A stretch of 64,000 nt of DNA from an uncultured Sterolibacterium sp. (GTDB lineage Bacteria; Pseudomonadota; Gammaproteobacteria; Burkholderiales; Rhodocyclaceae). Numbering within the stretch: position 1 is the first letter of the stretch; each line of letters starts with the position of its first letter. Below are positions 21,118 through 35,891 of this stretch, one piece after another. Made by a program: the position numbers and the translations under genes. The notes beneath the pieces are model-generated. The model saw only the letters and a program-made list of their open reading frames with translations, did no database searches and was not told the DNA's origin. The stretch is taken from the NCBI GenBank assembly GCA_903832735.1, contig CAILCO010000046.1, positions 23,005 to 87,004 of the forward strand, in the 5' to 3' direction.

Positions 21118-22470
21118 TTACTCGCTTTCTTGCGCCGCACGGCGTCCGCGTTCCAGATCTATGCCGGCCAGCAGCAGCAGGCCGACAAGGAAATAGCTGC
21201 CACTGGCGAGGATGGCCAGACGGTGATCGCCGGCGGTAAGCCAGGTGACCAGCCCGTAGGTGATAGGGCCGAGAATAGAGGAAAACTTCACTGCTAGCCC
21301 CCAGAGACCGAAGAACTCGGCTCGCCGTGTCACCGGGCTAAGCACGGCGATGGCTGCTCTTGCCGCCGACTGGCTGGCGCCGAGGCATATCCCGGCGAGC
21401 GTGGCGGCGGCCCAGAAGGTTGGCGCGTCCTGCGCCGACCAGGCGAGCAGGGTCATCATGATCCAGCCGACCAGCGTCAGGCCGATGCTGCGGAGGTGGC
21501 CGAGCCGGTCTTGCAGGTAACCGAATGCGAAGGCGCCGGCGGCCGCCATCAGATTCACGACCACGATCAACACCAAGGTCTGCTGCGTCGTGAATTTCAT
21601 GGCCTGCTCGGCATAGACGGCGGCCAGCGTGATCACGGCCTGGATGCCGGCTTGGTAGAAAACGATGCAGATCAGCAGTCGGCGTAGGTCGGCGAAATCG
21701 TGCGCATGGCGCAGGGTCTTTGTCAGTCGGGCGAAGGCGTCGACGATCCAGCCGCGGCTGAAACCTTGATCGGCTTGTGGCAGGGCGCGTTCTTTCAGCC
21801 AGAGGAAGGTGGGCGCACTGGATAGCGCGAAAAGAACCGCGGTGATCAGCATCGAGACGGGAACGAAGTGGCTTGGGCCCAGGCCCCGGGCCTGCGCCCA
21901 ACTGATGTAGGCCAGGCATAAGCCCAGACTGAGCAGGCCACCGAGGTAGCCCAGGCTCCAGCCCCAACCTGATACCGTGCCGACGCTATCCTCATGAGCT
22001 AATTCCGGTAGGAATGCTGCGATCAGATTCTCGCCGCTGCCGAAGAAGAAATTGGAAAGGACGACGAAAATGATTGCCAGAACCAGATCCCCTGGACCGG
22101 CAAGAGCCAGCCCGGCGGTGCACAGCACGCAGCCCACCGTTGTGATGAACAGCAGCTTTTTCTTCGCCGCATGGAGATCGGCAAAGGTTCCCAGGAGAGG
22201 CGCGCTGAGCATGATTAGGGCGTAGGAAACGGCAAGAGCGGCCGTCCAGGCGAAGGTTGCCCATGGCGCGCCACCCGCGACGACGGCGACGAAATAAGCA
22301 TTGAAGAGCGCGGTGATGACGACCGTGGTATAGCCAGAATTGGCGAAATCGTACATCGCCCAGGCCCAAACTTCTCGCCCAGTGGCTCCCTGGGCAAGGA
22401 GATTCGATGAGCGACCGGCAGCCGTGGAAAGTTCAACTGTGTTGATTTTAGTCATATCTATCAAGTCCAT
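21118..22470 (-). CDS. MFS transporter of the UMF1/Atg22-like family
   Basis: 450 residues with about twelve membrane segments. WAWAMYDFANSGYTTVVITALF near the N-terminus is the hallmark of the UMF1 (Atg22-like, Vacuole effluxer) permeases. Bacterial members are widespread and mostly of unknown substrate; the yeast relative exports amino acids from vacuoles. The start may be ATG 22470 or ATG 22455 (MTKINTVEL); neither has a clear ribosome site. It is convergent with parB and divergent from the atp operon, and functionally separate from both as far as can be seen. Confidence 0.85.
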   Translation of the reverse strand: MDLIDMTKINTVELSTAAGRSSNLLAQGATGREVWAWAMYDFANSGYTTVVITALFNAYFVAVVAGGAPWATFAWTAALAVSYALIMLSAPLLGTFADLHAAKKKLLFITTVGCVLCTAGLALAGPGDLVLAIIFVVLSNFFFGSGENLIAAFLPELAHEDSVGTVSGWGWSLGYLGGLLSLGLCLAYISWAQARGLGPSHFVPVSMLITAVLFALSSAPTFLWLKERALPQADQGFSRGWIVDAFARLTKTLRHAHDFADLRRLLICIVFYQAGIQAVITLAAVYAEQAMKFTTQQTLVLIVVVNLMAAAGAFAFGYLQDRLGHLRSIGLTLVGWIMMTLLAWSAQDAPTFWAAATLAGICLGASQSAARAAIAVLSPVTRRAEFFGLWGLAVKFSSILGPITYGLVTWLTAGDHRLAILASGSYFLVGLLLLAGIDLERGRRAAQESE

Positions 22471-22518
22471 ATCTGTGCTATAGAAGCCCGGAACGGTCTA
22501 TGTTGCGCAGCAATTTTA

Positions 22519-22547
22519 TTGACTTTTCAGGCTCGTCTGCCTAAAAT
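22519..22547 (+). promoter_or_regulatory. Sigma-70-type promoter of the ATP synthase operon
   Basis: TTGACT at 22519, a 17-base spacer and TAAAAT at 22542, about 40 bases upstream of atpI. Close to consensus in both hexamers and in spacing. Confidence 0.75.
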
Positions 22548-22587
22548 CCAGGGTTTTGCGCTTGACCGGCCGGGAAGTAATCCAAGT

Positions 22588-24052
<1,465 letters not shown>

Positions 24053-24082
24053 TCGCACCCTGACGCTTTAAGGAGCGAAACC

Positions 24083-24553
24083 GTGAATCTGAACGCAACG
24101 CTGTTTGCACAGCTCGGTGTGTTCTTCATTCTGGCGTGGTTCACGATGAAGTTCGTGTGGCCACCCATCATGAAGGCCCTCGACGAGCGGGTGCACAAAA
24201 TCGCTGACGGGCTTGCGGCTGCGGACAAGGCAAAGACCGAACTTGCGCATACCGAGAAGAAAGTCGTCGAGGAAATGCGCAAGGCACGCGAGTCTGCCAC
24301 CGATGTGCGGGCCAATGCCGAGAAGCAGGGCGCGCATCTGCTGGATGAAGCCAGGGCCGAAGCCAACCGCATCATCAGCCAGGCGCGAGAAGCCGCCGAA
24401 GGCGAGGCCGCCGTCGCAGCGCAACGCGCCAAGGAAGTCCTGCGCGAGCAAGTCGCGCAACTGGCCGTGGCAGGTGCTGAACGCATTCTGCGGCGCGAGA
24501 TCAACGCCCAGGTACACGCCGAGTTGCTGGCCAACCTGAAAGCGGAGTTGTAA
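24083..24553 (+). CDS. atpF: ATP synthase F0 subunit b
   Basis: 156 residues. An N-terminal membrane helix (LGVFFILAWFTMKFVWPPI) is followed by a long charged helix rich in Ala, Glu and Arg that forms the peripheral stalk. A GTG at 24083 with AAGGAGCG upstream is the start. A single b gene is present, so the stalk is a b2 homodimer. Confidence 0.95.
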   Translation: MNLNATLFAQLGVFFILAWFTMKFVWPPIMKALDERVHKIADGLAAADKAKTELAHTEKKVVEEMRKARESATDVRANAEKQGAHLLDEARAEANRIISQAREAAEGEAAVAAQRAKEVLREQVAQLAVAGAERILRREINAQVHAELLANLKAEL

Positions 24554-24559
24554 TCCGCC

Positions 24560-25096
24560 ATGGCCGAGAACGTCACTGTCGCACGACCCTATGCCGAGGC
24601 TGCTTTCCAGCTGGCTAGTGCCGGCAATGCCTTGACTTCCTGGGCTGATGTCCTGGCGCGCATGGCGGCTGTCGCCAGGGATCCGGACATGAGCGCATGC
24701 ATCGACAATCCGCGCTTGTTGTCCCGCGATCTGGCCCAGTTCTTCATCGGCGTGGTCGGCGACCAGCTTCCGCTCGAGCAGCAGAACTTCGCCCGCATCC
24801 TGGTCGATAACGAGCGTCTGGGCGTACTGCCCGAGATCTGCGAGTTGTTCGTCGAGTTGAAGGATGCTTTCGAGGGTACCAAGCAGGCGGCCATTGCCTC
24901 CGCCTTTCCGCTCGATGCAGCCAGCCTTTCGACTCTCGTGGCAGATCTCGAACAACGCTTCCAGTGCAAGATCCAGGCATCCGTCAGCATCGATCCCGAA
25001 CTCATTGGCGGCGTCCGAATCGCCGTTGGCGATCAGGTGATCGACGCTTCGGTTCGCGGCAAGCTCGCGTCAATGAGCGCCGCGCTACAGAATTAG
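24560..25096 (+). CDS. atpH: ATP synthase F1 subunit delta
   Basis: 178 residues. Connects the b stalk to the top of F1. N-terminal [12 protein letters not shown] and C-terminal [25 protein letters not shown] are the OSCP/delta signatures. It sits between atpF and atpA. Confidence 0.95.
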   Translation: MAENVTVARPYAEAAFQLASAGNALTSWADVLARMAAVARDPDMSACIDNPRLLSRDLAQFFIGVVGDQLPLEQQNFARILVDNERLGVLPEICELFVELKDAFEGTKQAAIASAFPLDAASLSTLVADLEQRFQCKIQASVSIDPELIGGVRIAVGDQVIDASVRGKLASMSAALQN

Positions 25097-25106
25097 GAGT
25101 TATTTA

Positions 25107-26645
<1,539 letters not shown>

Positions 26646-26666
26646 TTTTCGCGAACGGAGCAGATC

Positions 26667-27536
26667 ATGGCTAGCGGCAAGGAAATTCGCACCAAGATCC
26701 TGAGCGTGCAAAACACGCGCAAGATCACCAAGGCCATGGAGATGGTCGCGGCCTCGAAAATGCGCAAGGCGCAGGAGCGCATGAAGGCCGCCCGTCCCTA
26801 CGGCGACAAGGTCAGGCAGATCGCCGCCGACCTGTCCCTGGCCAATTCGGAATACAAGCACCCGTTTCTCGCCAAGATCGACAAGGTCGGGCGTGCCGGG
26901 ATCATCGTCATCACCACCGACAAGGGTCTGTGCGGCGGCCTCAATACCAATATTCTGAGGCTGGCATTGTCCCGCATGAAGGAGTGGGAGGCCGCCGGCG
27001 TCAAGGATGTCAGCGTCACCTGCGTCGGCAACAAGGGCCTGGGTTTCATGCAGCGGCTCGGCGCCAAGGTGATTTCCAAGGTAACGGCAATCGGCGACAC
27101 CCCGCATCTCGAAAAGCTGATCGGTCCGGTGAAGGTGATGCTCGACGCGTTTTCAGCCGGCGAACTGGACGTGGTTTGTGTCGCCTACACCCGCTTCGTC
27201 AACACCATGAAGCAGGAGCCGGTGCTGGAGCAACTGCTGCCTCTGGCCAGCGAGCGTCTGCGTCGCGATGATGAGCATAGCTGGGACTACCTTTACGAGC
27301 CCGATTCACAATCGGTGATCGACGAACTGCTGGTGCGTTACGTCGAGGCGCTGGTTTACCAGTCGGTGGCCGAGAACATGGCTTCGGAGCAATCGGCTCG
27401 GATGGTGGCGATGAAAGCCGCATCGGACAACGCTGCGACCGTCATCAAGGATTTGCAGATGGTCTACAACAAGACCCGCCAGGCCGCGATCACCAAGGAA
27501 ATCGCCGAGATCGTCGGCGGTGCCGCGGCGGTTTAA
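26667..27536 (+). CDS. atpG: ATP synthase F1 subunit gamma
   Basis: 289 residues. Rotor shaft of F1. N-terminal [29 protein letters not shown] and C-terminal [35 protein letters not shown] are diagnostic. It is followed by an unusually structured 111-base gap before atpD. Confidence 0.97.
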   Translation: MASGKEIRTKILSVQNTRKITKAMEMVAASKMRKAQERMKAARPYGDKVRQIAADLSLANSEYKHPFLAKIDKVGRAGIIVITTDKGLCGGLNTNILRLALSRMKEWEAAGVKDVSVTCVGNKGLGFMQRLGAKVISKVTAIGDTPHLEKLIGPVKVMLDAFSAGELDVVCVAYTRFVNTMKQEPVLEQLLPLASERLRRDDEHSWDYLYEPDSQSVIDELLVRYVEALVYQSVAENMASEQSARMVAMKAASDNAATVIKDLQMVYNKTRQAAITKEIAEIVGGAAAV

Positions 27537-27545
27537 CGCGGCAAA

Positions 27546-29027
<1,482 letters not shown>

Positions 29028-29063
29028 GCGCTGCAGTAAGCGCGACCGCAAAAAGGTGAAGCC

Positions 29064-29489
29064 ATGGCCATGACCATACATGTTGACGTCGTCAGCGCCG
29101 AAGAATCAGTCTTCTCCGGCCAGGTCGAATTCGTCGTACTGCCGGGAGAAGCAGGCGAATTGGGCATCCTGCCGGGCCACATGCCGCTATTGACGCGGAT
29201 AAAACCCGGAGCGGTACGCTTGCGGCTGCCCGACCAGGAAGCCGAGGAGTTGATCTTCGTCGCCGGCGGCATACTCGAAGTGCAGCCGAACAAGGTGACG
29301 GTGCTGGCCGACACGGCGATCCGCGGCAAGGATCTCGACGAGGCGAAAGCCCTCGAAGCGAAGAAGAATGCCGAGGAAGCAATGGCCAGCAGGAAATCCG
29401 AAATCGACTACGCGCGTGCCCAGGCCGAGATGGCCGAGGCGATCGCGCAACTGGCGGCGATCGATAAACTGCGCAGACGCGGCCACTAG
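29064..29489 (+). CDS. atpC: ATP synthase F1 subunit epsilon
   Basis: 141 residues. Inhibitory/rotor subunit. N-terminal beta-barrel ([37 protein letters not shown]) and a C-terminal helical hairpin rich in Ala/Glu. AAGGTGAAG precedes ATG 29064; ATG 29070 is possible. Last gene of the operon, followed by a strong terminator. Confidence 0.95.
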   Translation: MAMTIHVDVVSAEESVFSGQVEFVVLPGEAGELGILPGHMPLLTRIKPGAVRLRLPDQEAEELIFVAGGILEVQPNKVTVLADTAIRGKDLDEAKALEAKKNAEEAMASRKSEIDYARAQAEMAEAIAQLAAIDKLRRRGH

Positions 29490-29511
29490 CCGCAGATCAT
29501 TCATTGCTCAC

Positions 29512-29543
29512 AGCGAAAAGGCAGCCGCGGCTGCCTTTTCGCT
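29512..29543. terminator. Bidirectional terminator after atpC
   Basis: Perfect 32-base palindrome built on AGCGAAAAGGCAGCC. The right arm includes CCTTTTCGC, giving T-rich sequence at the end on both strands. It lies between the convergent atp operon and the RND outer-membrane gene. Confidence 0.8.
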
Positions 29544-29550
29544 TATGGCT

Positions 29551-30939
29551 TCAGCTCAAACCGCCACCGAGCGAGCGGTACAAATCAATCGCATTGGTCA
29601 AGCGGAGCAGCCGTGTTTGCACCAGCGACAGTTCTGCTGCAAACAAATCGCGTTGTGCATCCAGAACGTCGAGAATGCTCGAAACCCCATTCTGATATCT
29701 CTGATCGGCCAGGCGCAGCCGATCTGCCTGCGCTAGCTGGGTCGCTAGTTGCGCATCGATCTGCTGATCAAGCAACGCGCGCGCCACCAGCGCATCGGCG
29801 ACTTCGCGAAAGGCGATCTGTATGGTCTTTTCATAGTCGGCGATCGCCAGATTCTTGCGAACTTCAGCCAAGTTCAGGTTGCCGCTGTTGCGTCCGGCGT
29901 CGAATATCGGCAGCAGCAATTGTGGTGCGAAAGACCAGGTGCGTGAGCCGGGTTCGAACAAGCCGGACAGCGCATTGCTGGCAGTGCCGATTCCCGTGGT
30001 CAGCGAAATGCGCGGAAAAAATGCGGCGCGGGCTGCGCCGATATTGGCGTTCGCTGCCATCAAGCGCTTTTCGGCGGCGCGAATATCTGGCCTTCTTGTC
30101 AATAAATCCGAAGGCAGGCCGGCGGGAAGCTCGGCGACGATTCCCAGTGCGGAGAGTGCCTGCGCTGGGGGCAGGTCGATGGCCGGTTTCCCGGTCAGCA
30201 GGGTCAACCCGTTCAGCGCTTGCGCCCGTTGCCGCGTCAGTGTGACCAGCGCGACGCGCGCGGCGAGTACCAGGGTTTCGTTCAGTCGCAGATCGAGTGC
30301 CGAGGAAGCGCCGACGTCGAACCGTTGCTTGGCCAACTGGTAAGCCGATTCTCGGCCATCCAGTGTCCTTTGCGCCAAATCCTGTTGTTCAGTGAAGGCG
30401 CTTTCAGCCAGAGCGGCTTTCGCGACCTCGGCTATCAGGCTGATCTGCGCCGCTTGCCGGGCCTCGTCGCTCGCGAGATAAAGGTTCAGCGCGGCGTCAT
30501 TCAGACTGCGCACGCGCCCCAGGTAATCGAGTTCAAACGAGGCCAGACTGAGGCCGACCTGATAGCTGCTGCTGACGACTTCGTGTCCGGTCAGCGACAG
30601 GCTGGCCGGTGTCCGCACGCGGCTACCAGTGAAACCGGCGTTGAGGTTGGGCAGCAGGTCGGCGGCTTGAATATTGTAGAGCGCACGTGCTTCCTCGATC
30701 CGCAACGCCGCCATGCGCAGGTCGCGGTTGTTGTCCAGCGCGTTCTGAATAAGTGCCTGCAAACGCTGATCGGGAAAGAATTCGCGCCAGCCGATGGCGC
30801 TTGCAGTGCGTTCGCCATCACCTCGCGAGTCGGCGGGATAAGCCTCGGCTACAGGGGCTTCCGGACGCGTATAGTGCGGCGTCAGCGAGCAGCCGCTGAT
30901 AACGCCGGCGGCAATCAAGGCGGTCATCGTCTTATTCAT
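29551..30939 (-). CDS. oprM: RND efflux outer-membrane lipoprotein (NodT/OprM family)
   Basis: About 462 residues. A lipoprotein signal (MNKTMTALIAAGVISGC) anchors the mature protein, which then has two outer-membrane-efflux repeats; YTRPEAPV after the cysteine is typical. It forms the trimeric exit duct in the outer membrane for the pump encoded just upstream. ATG 30939 overlaps the end of the RND gene; longer starts (30948, 30966) are possible. The symbol is by family only. Confidence 0.88.
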   Translation of the reverse strand: MNKTMTALIAAGVISGCSLTPHYTRPEAPVAEAYPADSRGDGERTASAIGWREFFPDQRLQALIQNALDNNRDLRMAALRIEEARALYNIQAADLLPNLNAGFTGSRVRTPASLSLTGHEVVSSSYQVGLSLASFELDYLGRVRSLNDAALNLYLASDEARQAAQISLIAEVAKAALAESAFTEQQDLAQRTLDGRESAYQLAKQRFDVGASSALDLRLNETLVLAARVALVTLTRQRAQALNGLTLLTGKPAIDLPPAQALSALGIVAELPAGLPSDLLTRRPDIRAAEKRLMAANANIGAARAAFFPRISLTTGIGTASNALSGLFEPGSRTWSFAPQLLLPIFDAGRNSGNLNLAEVRKNLAIADYEKTIQIAFREVADALVARALLDQQIDAQLATQLAQADRLRLADQRYQNGVSSILDVLDAQRDLFAAELSLVQTRLLRLTNAIDLYRSLGGGLS

Positions 30940-33900
30940 GCTTGCCATCCTTGCTTTCAACAGCAATCTGATCCAGGTGTTCTGCGTACATTTTCCGCTG
31001 ACGTTCGCTACCCTTGAAGAAACGGCGGATGACGACGAAGAATACCGGTACCAGGAAGATTGCCAGTACGGTGGCGGAAATCATGCCGCCCATGACCCCG
31101 GTGCCGATCGCGCGCTGGCTGGCAGAGCCGGCGCCCGTGGCAACGACCAGCGGGAGCACGCCGAGAATGAAAGCGAGCGAGGTCATCAGGATCGGTCGAA
31201 ACCTCAGATGCACTGCTTCCAGCGTGGCTTCAACGAGTCCTCGGCCTTGCGCGTGCAGGTCCTTTGCGAATTCAATGATCAGAATCGCGTTCTTGGCGGA
31301 CAGGCCGATGATCGCGATCAGGCCGACCTTGAAATAGACGTCGTTCGGCAAGCCGCGCATGGTCGCGCCAAGCAGCGCGCCGAGTATGCCCAGCGGCACA
31401 ACCATGATCACCGAGAGCGGAATCGAGGTACTTTCATACAGCGCCGCCAGGCATAGGAACACCGCCAATAGCGACAGGGCGAACAGGGCTGGCGCTTGCG
31501 AGCCGGACATCTTCTCTTCGTATGAACCGGCGGTCCATTCGTAGCCGAAGCCGACGGGAAGCTGCTGCGCCAGACTTTCCATCTCGGTCAGGGCTTCGCC
31601 GGTACTGCGCCCTTTTGCCGCATCACCGGAAATCTTTAATGCCGGATAACCGTTGTAACGTGACAGTTGAACCGCCCCGACGATCCAGCGTGTCCGAGAA
31701 AACGATGAAAACGGCACCATGGTTCCCTGGGCATTGCGCACATACAGCTTGAGCAAGTCTTCCGGCTGCAGGCGTTGCAGTGCATCGGCTTGCACGATCA
31801 CCCTTTGCTGCCGGCCCATGTTGGGGAAATCGTTGATGTAGGCCGCACCCATTGAATTCGAAAGCGTGCTGTTGATGTCGGCAAACGATACCCCCAGCGC
31901 ATTGGCTTTGTCGCGGTCGATGTCCAACTGCAATTGCGGCGTGTCTTCAAGGCCTTCCGGGCGAGTGCCGGTGAGCACCGGGCTCTTTGCAGCCATGCCG
32001 AGCAATTGATTGCGTGCCGCCAGCAATGCCTCGTGGCCGAGTCCGGCGCGGTCCTGCAAGCGAAAGGTGAAGCCGGTGGCATTGCCCAGTTCGCGAATCG
32101 GCGGCGGGTTGACCGGGAAAATGATCGCGTCGCGTATCGTGGACAGCGCTCCGAAGGCACGTCCGGCGATTGCCGTCGCCGACTGATCGGCTCCGCGTTC
32201 GCTCCAGTCCTTCAACGGCGTGAACACCAGGCCCGCGTTCTGGCCGCTACCCGAAAAGCTGAAGCCGGTAACCGCGAGGGTGCGGGCAATGGAGGGCTGT
32301 TGCAAATAGTATTTTTCGACCCTTTCGAGCACGTCCGTGGTTCGGCTCGCGCTGGCACCCGGCGGCAACTGGACATTGGTGATCAGGAAGCCCTGATCCT
32401 CGAAGGGCAGGAACGATGACGGCAGCCCCCGGTAGAGCAGCCCGACGCAAACGATGATCAAGCCATACACCACCATAAAGCGACCGGTCTTGTTCAGCAT
32501 CCTCGCAATGATGCCCTGATAGCCATTCGCGCTGCGCTGGAAGGCGCGATTGAACCAGCCGAAAAAGCCCTTTTTCTCGCGATGATGATCAGCCTCGACA
32601 GGCTTCAGCAACGACGCGCAGAGTGCGGGCGTCAGCGTCAAGGCCATCAGCGCCGAGAACAGCATCGACGACACCAGAGACAGAGTGAATTGGCGGTAGA
32701 TCGCGCCGACAGCGCCACCGAAGAAAGCCATGGGGATGAACACGGCCGTCAGCACCAGTGTTATCCCGATGATCGCCCCGGTGATTTGCCCCATGGCCTT
32801 GCGGGTCGCGTCCCTTGGGGACAGACCTTCCTGGCTCATGATGCGCTCGACGTTTTCCACCACCACGATGGCGTCGTCAACCAGGATGCCGATCGCCAGC
32901 ACCATGCCGAACATGGTCAGCACATTGATCGAGTAACCGAACGCCGCCATTGAGGCGAAGGTGCCCATCAACGCCACCGGCACCACGATCGTCGGGATCA
33001 GCGTGTAGCGGATATTCTGCAGGAACAGGTACATCACCAGAAACACCAGCACCACCGCTTCGAGCAGAGTCTTGACCACTTCCTCGATCGAAATTTGCAC
33101 GAACAGCGAGGTATCGTAGGGGATATCGTAGTTGACCCCGGCCGGGAAATATTTCGCCAACTCGTCCATCTTGGCGCGTACTGCCTTCGCCGTGGCAAGC
33201 GCATTGGCGGTCGGCGACAATTGGACCCCGACCGCGGAAATCGGCTTGCCGTTGATGCGGGCCGATGTGACATAACTTTGCCCGCCGATTTCAATCCGCG
33301 CGACATCGCGCAGGCGCACGGTCGAACCGTTCGGATTGGCGCGCAGCACGATATTGCCGAACTCTTCGGTTGTGGCCAGTTGGCCGGTCACGACAATCGG
33401 CGCCGCGATACGTTGTGAGTCGGGGCTCGGCAGATCGCCCAGCGTGCCCGAAGCCACCTGGGCATTCTGATTGCGGATGGCATTGGCGACATCGGCCGGG
33501 GTCAGCTTGAGGCCGACCAGCTTGGCGGGATCGATCCAGATTCGCATCGCTCGCTCGGTGCCGAATAACTGCGCCTGGCCGACGCCGGGGACGCGCCTGA
33601 TTTCGTTCAATACATTGCGCGACAGATAGTCGCCCAGTGCGACCGGATCAAGCCTGCCGTCGCTCGACGACAGGGTGGTAAACAACAGGAAATTGCTGCG
33701 CGCCTTGGTGACAAAGACACCTTGCTGTGTGACCGCCTGGGGCAACCGGGGCTCGACGCGCTTCAAGCGGTTTTGAACATCGACTGCCGCCAGATCGGGA
33801 TTCGTGCCCGGCTGGAACGTGACGGTGAGCGTCGCCTGACCGTTTGCCTCGCTCTGGGACTCGATATATTGCAAGCCGTCGGCGCCGTTCATTTCCTGTT

Positions 33901-34096
33901 CGATCAGGCTGGTCACGCTCTCGTCCAGGGTCTTCGCCGATGCGCCCGGATAGGTCGCAGTGATCACGATCGATGGCGGCGCTATGGTCGGATATTGCGC
34001 GACCGGCAACTGGGTCACCGCCAACGCACCAGCCAACAAGATGAACAAGGCAATCACCCAGGCAAAAACCGGGCGATCAATGAAAAATTTCACCAT
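30932..34096 (-). CDS. RND multidrug efflux permease (HAE1, AcrB/MexB type)
   Basis: 1054 residues. Proton-driven inner-membrane drug exporter. It has the start MVKFFIDRPVFAWVIALFILLAGALAV, the DDAIVVVENVER segment holding the paired [12 protein letters not shown] TM4, two large periplasmic loops and a second membrane half (GLIAIIGLSAKNAILIIEFA). Length and order match AcrB/MexB. It overlaps oprM by eight bases, and the adaptor gene lies 12 bases upstream, giving a complete tripartite pump. Confidence 0.94.
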   Translation of the reverse strand: MVKFFIDRPVFAWVIALFILLAGALAVTQLPVAQYPTIAPPSIVITATYPGASAKTLDESVTSLIEQEMNGADGLQYIESQSEANGQATLTVTFQPGTNPDLAAVDVQNRLKRVEPRLPQAVTQQGVFVTKARSNFLLFTTLSSSDGRLDPVALGDYLSRNVLNEIRRVPGVGQAQLFGTERAMRIWIDPAKLVGLKLTPADVANAIRNQNAQVASGTLGDLPSPDSQRIAAPIVVTGQLATTEEFGNIVLRANPNGSTVRLRDVARIEIGGQSYVTSARINGKPISAVGVQLSPTANALATAKAVRAKMDELAKYFPAGVNYDIPYDTSLFVQISIEEVVKTLLEAVVLVFLVMYLFLQNIRYTLIPTIVVPVALMGTFASMAAFGYSINVLTMFGMVLAIGILVDDAIVVVENVERIMSQEGLSPRDATRKAMGQITGAIIGITLVLTAVFIPMAFFGGAVGAIYRQFTLSLVSSMLFSALMALTLTPALCASLLKPVEADHHREKKGFFGWFNRAFQRSANGYQGIIARMLNKTGRFMVVYGLIIVCVGLLYRGLPSSFLPFEDQGFLITNVQLPPGASASRTTDVLERVEKYYLQQPSIARTLAVTGFSFSGSGQNAGLVFTPLKDWSERGADQSATAIAGRAFGALSTIRDAIIFPVNPPPIRELGNATGFTFRLQDRAGLGHEALLAARNQLLGMAAKSPVLTGTRPEGLEDTPQLQLDIDRDKANALGVSFADINSTLSNSMGAAYINDFPNMGRQQRVIVQADALQRLQPEDLLKLYVRNAQGTMVPFSSFSRTRWIVGAVQLSRYNGYPALKISGDAAKGRSTGEALTEMESLAQQLPVGFGYEWTAGSYEEKMSGSQAPALFALSLLAVFLCLAALYESTSIPLSVIMVVPLGILGALLGATMRGLPNDVYFKVGLIAIIGLSAKNAILIIEFAKDLHAQGRGLVEATLEAVHLRFRPILMTSLAFILGVLPLVVATGAGSASQRAIGTGVMGGMISATVLAIFLVPVFFVVIRRFFKGSERQRKMYAEHLDQIAVESKDGKHE

Positions 34097-34108
34097 ATGC
34101 TGATTCCC

Positions 34109-35254
34109 TTACTTGGGCGCTGGGGCATGCCAAGGAACAGGCTTGACGATGGCGCCCGGTTTTATTTTTTGCAGTCCTTCCACGATGATCCGGTCGCCGG
34201 CTTTGAGGCCCTGGCTGACGATCCATTTTCCGCCTTGTGCGGCATCGGCCGTGACCGGTTGCGCGGCGACCTTGCCCTCCGGCCCGACCAGCCAAACCGA
34301 TGCGCCGTCGGTGCCGCGAATCACCGCCTGCTGCGGCACCGTGATGGCATGCTCATTGACTGCCTGATCCAGTCGGGCGCGTACGTACATCCCGGGCAGT
34401 AGAGCGCGGAGCGGATTTGGGAACTCGGCGCGCATCAGAATCGCGCCGGAACTTTCGTCGACGGTGAGATCGGAAAAGAACAGTTTGCCGGAGTGAGGGT
34501 AGATGGAACCGTCTTCGCTGACCAGCGTGACTTTGGCCATTCCCTGACCGGCGCTCTTCAGTTGTCCGCTTGCCAATGCCTGCTTCAAACGCGACAGGTC
34601 GGTGCTGGATTGCGTCAGATTGACGTAGATTGGGTCGAGTTGTTGAATGATCGCCAACGGCGTGGCTTCCCCCTGACCTACCAGTGCGCCTTCGGTGACC
34701 AGGGTTCGGCCGATGCGACCAGATATCGGCGCGGTTACTGTGGCATAGCCGAGGTTCAAGCGCGCTTGGTCCAGAACTGCGCGGGCGGAGGCGAGGTCGG
34801 CGGTGGTTTGGCTCTGTGCGGTAAGCGCATCGTCGAATTCCTGTTTGCTGATGGCGTAGGTTTCCACCAGCGGTCGGTAGCGTTGAACCTTCAGATTGGC
34901 CTGCGCCAGATTCGCTTCCGCCTTTGCGAGTGCCGCTTGGGCATTGTTGACCGTCGCCTGGAAGGGCGCCGAATCGATGCGGAACAAAACCTCACCGGCT
35001 TTCACCTCGCTGCCTTCGCGGAATGACTGTTGCAGCACGATGCCGGCTACGCGAGCGCGGACTTGCGCGACGCGGGTCGCCTCCAGGCGCCCTGGCAATT
35101 CTGTGGTCAATGCGATGCGCTCGGGAGCGACTGTCAGCACCGATACTTCCGGCGGCGGCATCGCTGCGCCCTGGCCTGGGCCACCGCTCTGGCCGCAACC
35201 GGCGAGGAGGAGGATGAGCAGGAGTGCCGGGCAGGCGAGTCGGGTGGTGTTCAT
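34109..35254 (-). CDS. RND efflux periplasmic adaptor (MFP, AcrA/MexA type)
   Basis: 381 residues. A lipoprotein signal (LACPALLLILLLAGC) anchors it to the inner membrane. It contains the biotinyl-lipoyl halves (RARVAGIVLQQSFREGSEVKAGEVLFRID and TVTAPISGRIG), a helical hairpin and a beta-barrel. The track's TTG start at 35260 is two codons long; ATG 35254 has AAGGA upstream. It bridges the RND permease and the outer-membrane duct. Confidence 0.93.
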   Translation of the reverse strand: MNTTRLACPALLLILLLAGCGQSGGPGQGAAMPPPEVSVLTVAPERIALTTELPGRLEATRVAQVRARVAGIVLQQSFREGSEVKAGEVLFRIDSAPFQATVNNAQAALAKAEANLAQANLKVQRYRPLVETYAISKQEFDDALTAQSQTTADLASARAVLDQARLNLGYATVTAPISGRIGRTLVTEGALVGQGEATPLAIIQQLDPIYVNLTQSSTDLSRLKQALASGQLKSAGQGMAKVTLVSEDGSIYPHSGKLFFSDLTVDESSGAILMRAEFPNPLRALLPGMYVRARLDQAVNEHAITVPQQAVIRGTDGASVWLVGPEGKVAAQPVTADAAQGGKWIVSQGLKAGDRIIVEGLQKIKPGAIVKPVPWHAPAPK

Positions 35255-35266
35255 AGGCAATTCCTT

Positions 35267-35872
35267 TTAACGTTCCGGGGCGAAGGTTCGCAGAAAGCAA
35301 TCGACAATCCGGGCGATCCGCTTTTTTTCCGCAGCAGCGGGTAGCAAGGCCGCGCCAAACAGCCGGCGGGTGCGGTCAAAACCCTCCAACATGGAAAGCA
35401 GTATCTCCGCAGCGAACATCGGGTCATCCTGGCGCAGCGTGCCATCGCTCATGGCGCGCTCAAGAAATTCGGCGACACGGCGGACCGTTTTTCCCAATCC
35501 CTTGTCCAGGAATGCCTTGCCCAGAGAGGGGAAGCGCGGCACCTCGGCACTCAGGGTGCGGAACATGGCCAAACCTTCGTCGCCGATCATCCTCTGCCGC
35601 AAGGCCGCTCCAAAGCGGAGAAGATTTTCACGAATATCGCCGTCTCCGCTATCCAGGGAAACCAGTATGTCTCCGGCCGCGCTATTAGCTACTTCACTAA
35701 ACAAATCGGTCTTGCTGGGGAAATGGTTGTATACGGTTTGCCGCGCTACGCCGGCATGTGCGGCGATTCGATTAATGCTGGCGCGATAACCCTCTTCCAT
35801 GAAGATTTCCGCAGCTGCCCGGATCAGGCGGTGGCGGCAGTCGAGAGATGCCGGATCATCGGAATGGGTCAA
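35267..35872 (-). CDS. TetR-family repressor of the RND operon
   Basis: 201 residues. The N-terminal helix-turn-helix is INRIAAHAGVARQTVYNHFPSKTDLF; the C-terminal part is a ligand/dimer domain of TetR_C type. TTG 35872 is the likely start, with AGGAAA upstream; the longer track start (36178) has non-family sequence. It is the first gene of the pump operon, 12 bases before the adaptor, not divergent from it as is usual, so it would repress its own promoter. An inverted repeat lies just upstream. Confidence 0.87.
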   Translation of the reverse strand: MTHSDDPASLDCRHRLIRAAAEIFMEEGYRASINRIAAHAGVARQTVYNHFPSKTDLFSEVANSAAGDILVSLDSGDGDIRENLLRFGAALRQRMIGDEGLAMFRTLSAEVPRFPSLGKAFLDKGLGKTVRRVAEFLERAMSDGTLRQDDPMFAAEILLSMLEGFDRTRRLFGAALLPAAAEKKRIARIVDCFLRTFAPER

Positions 35873-35891
35873 AGGGTTTCCTGGCAGCAAC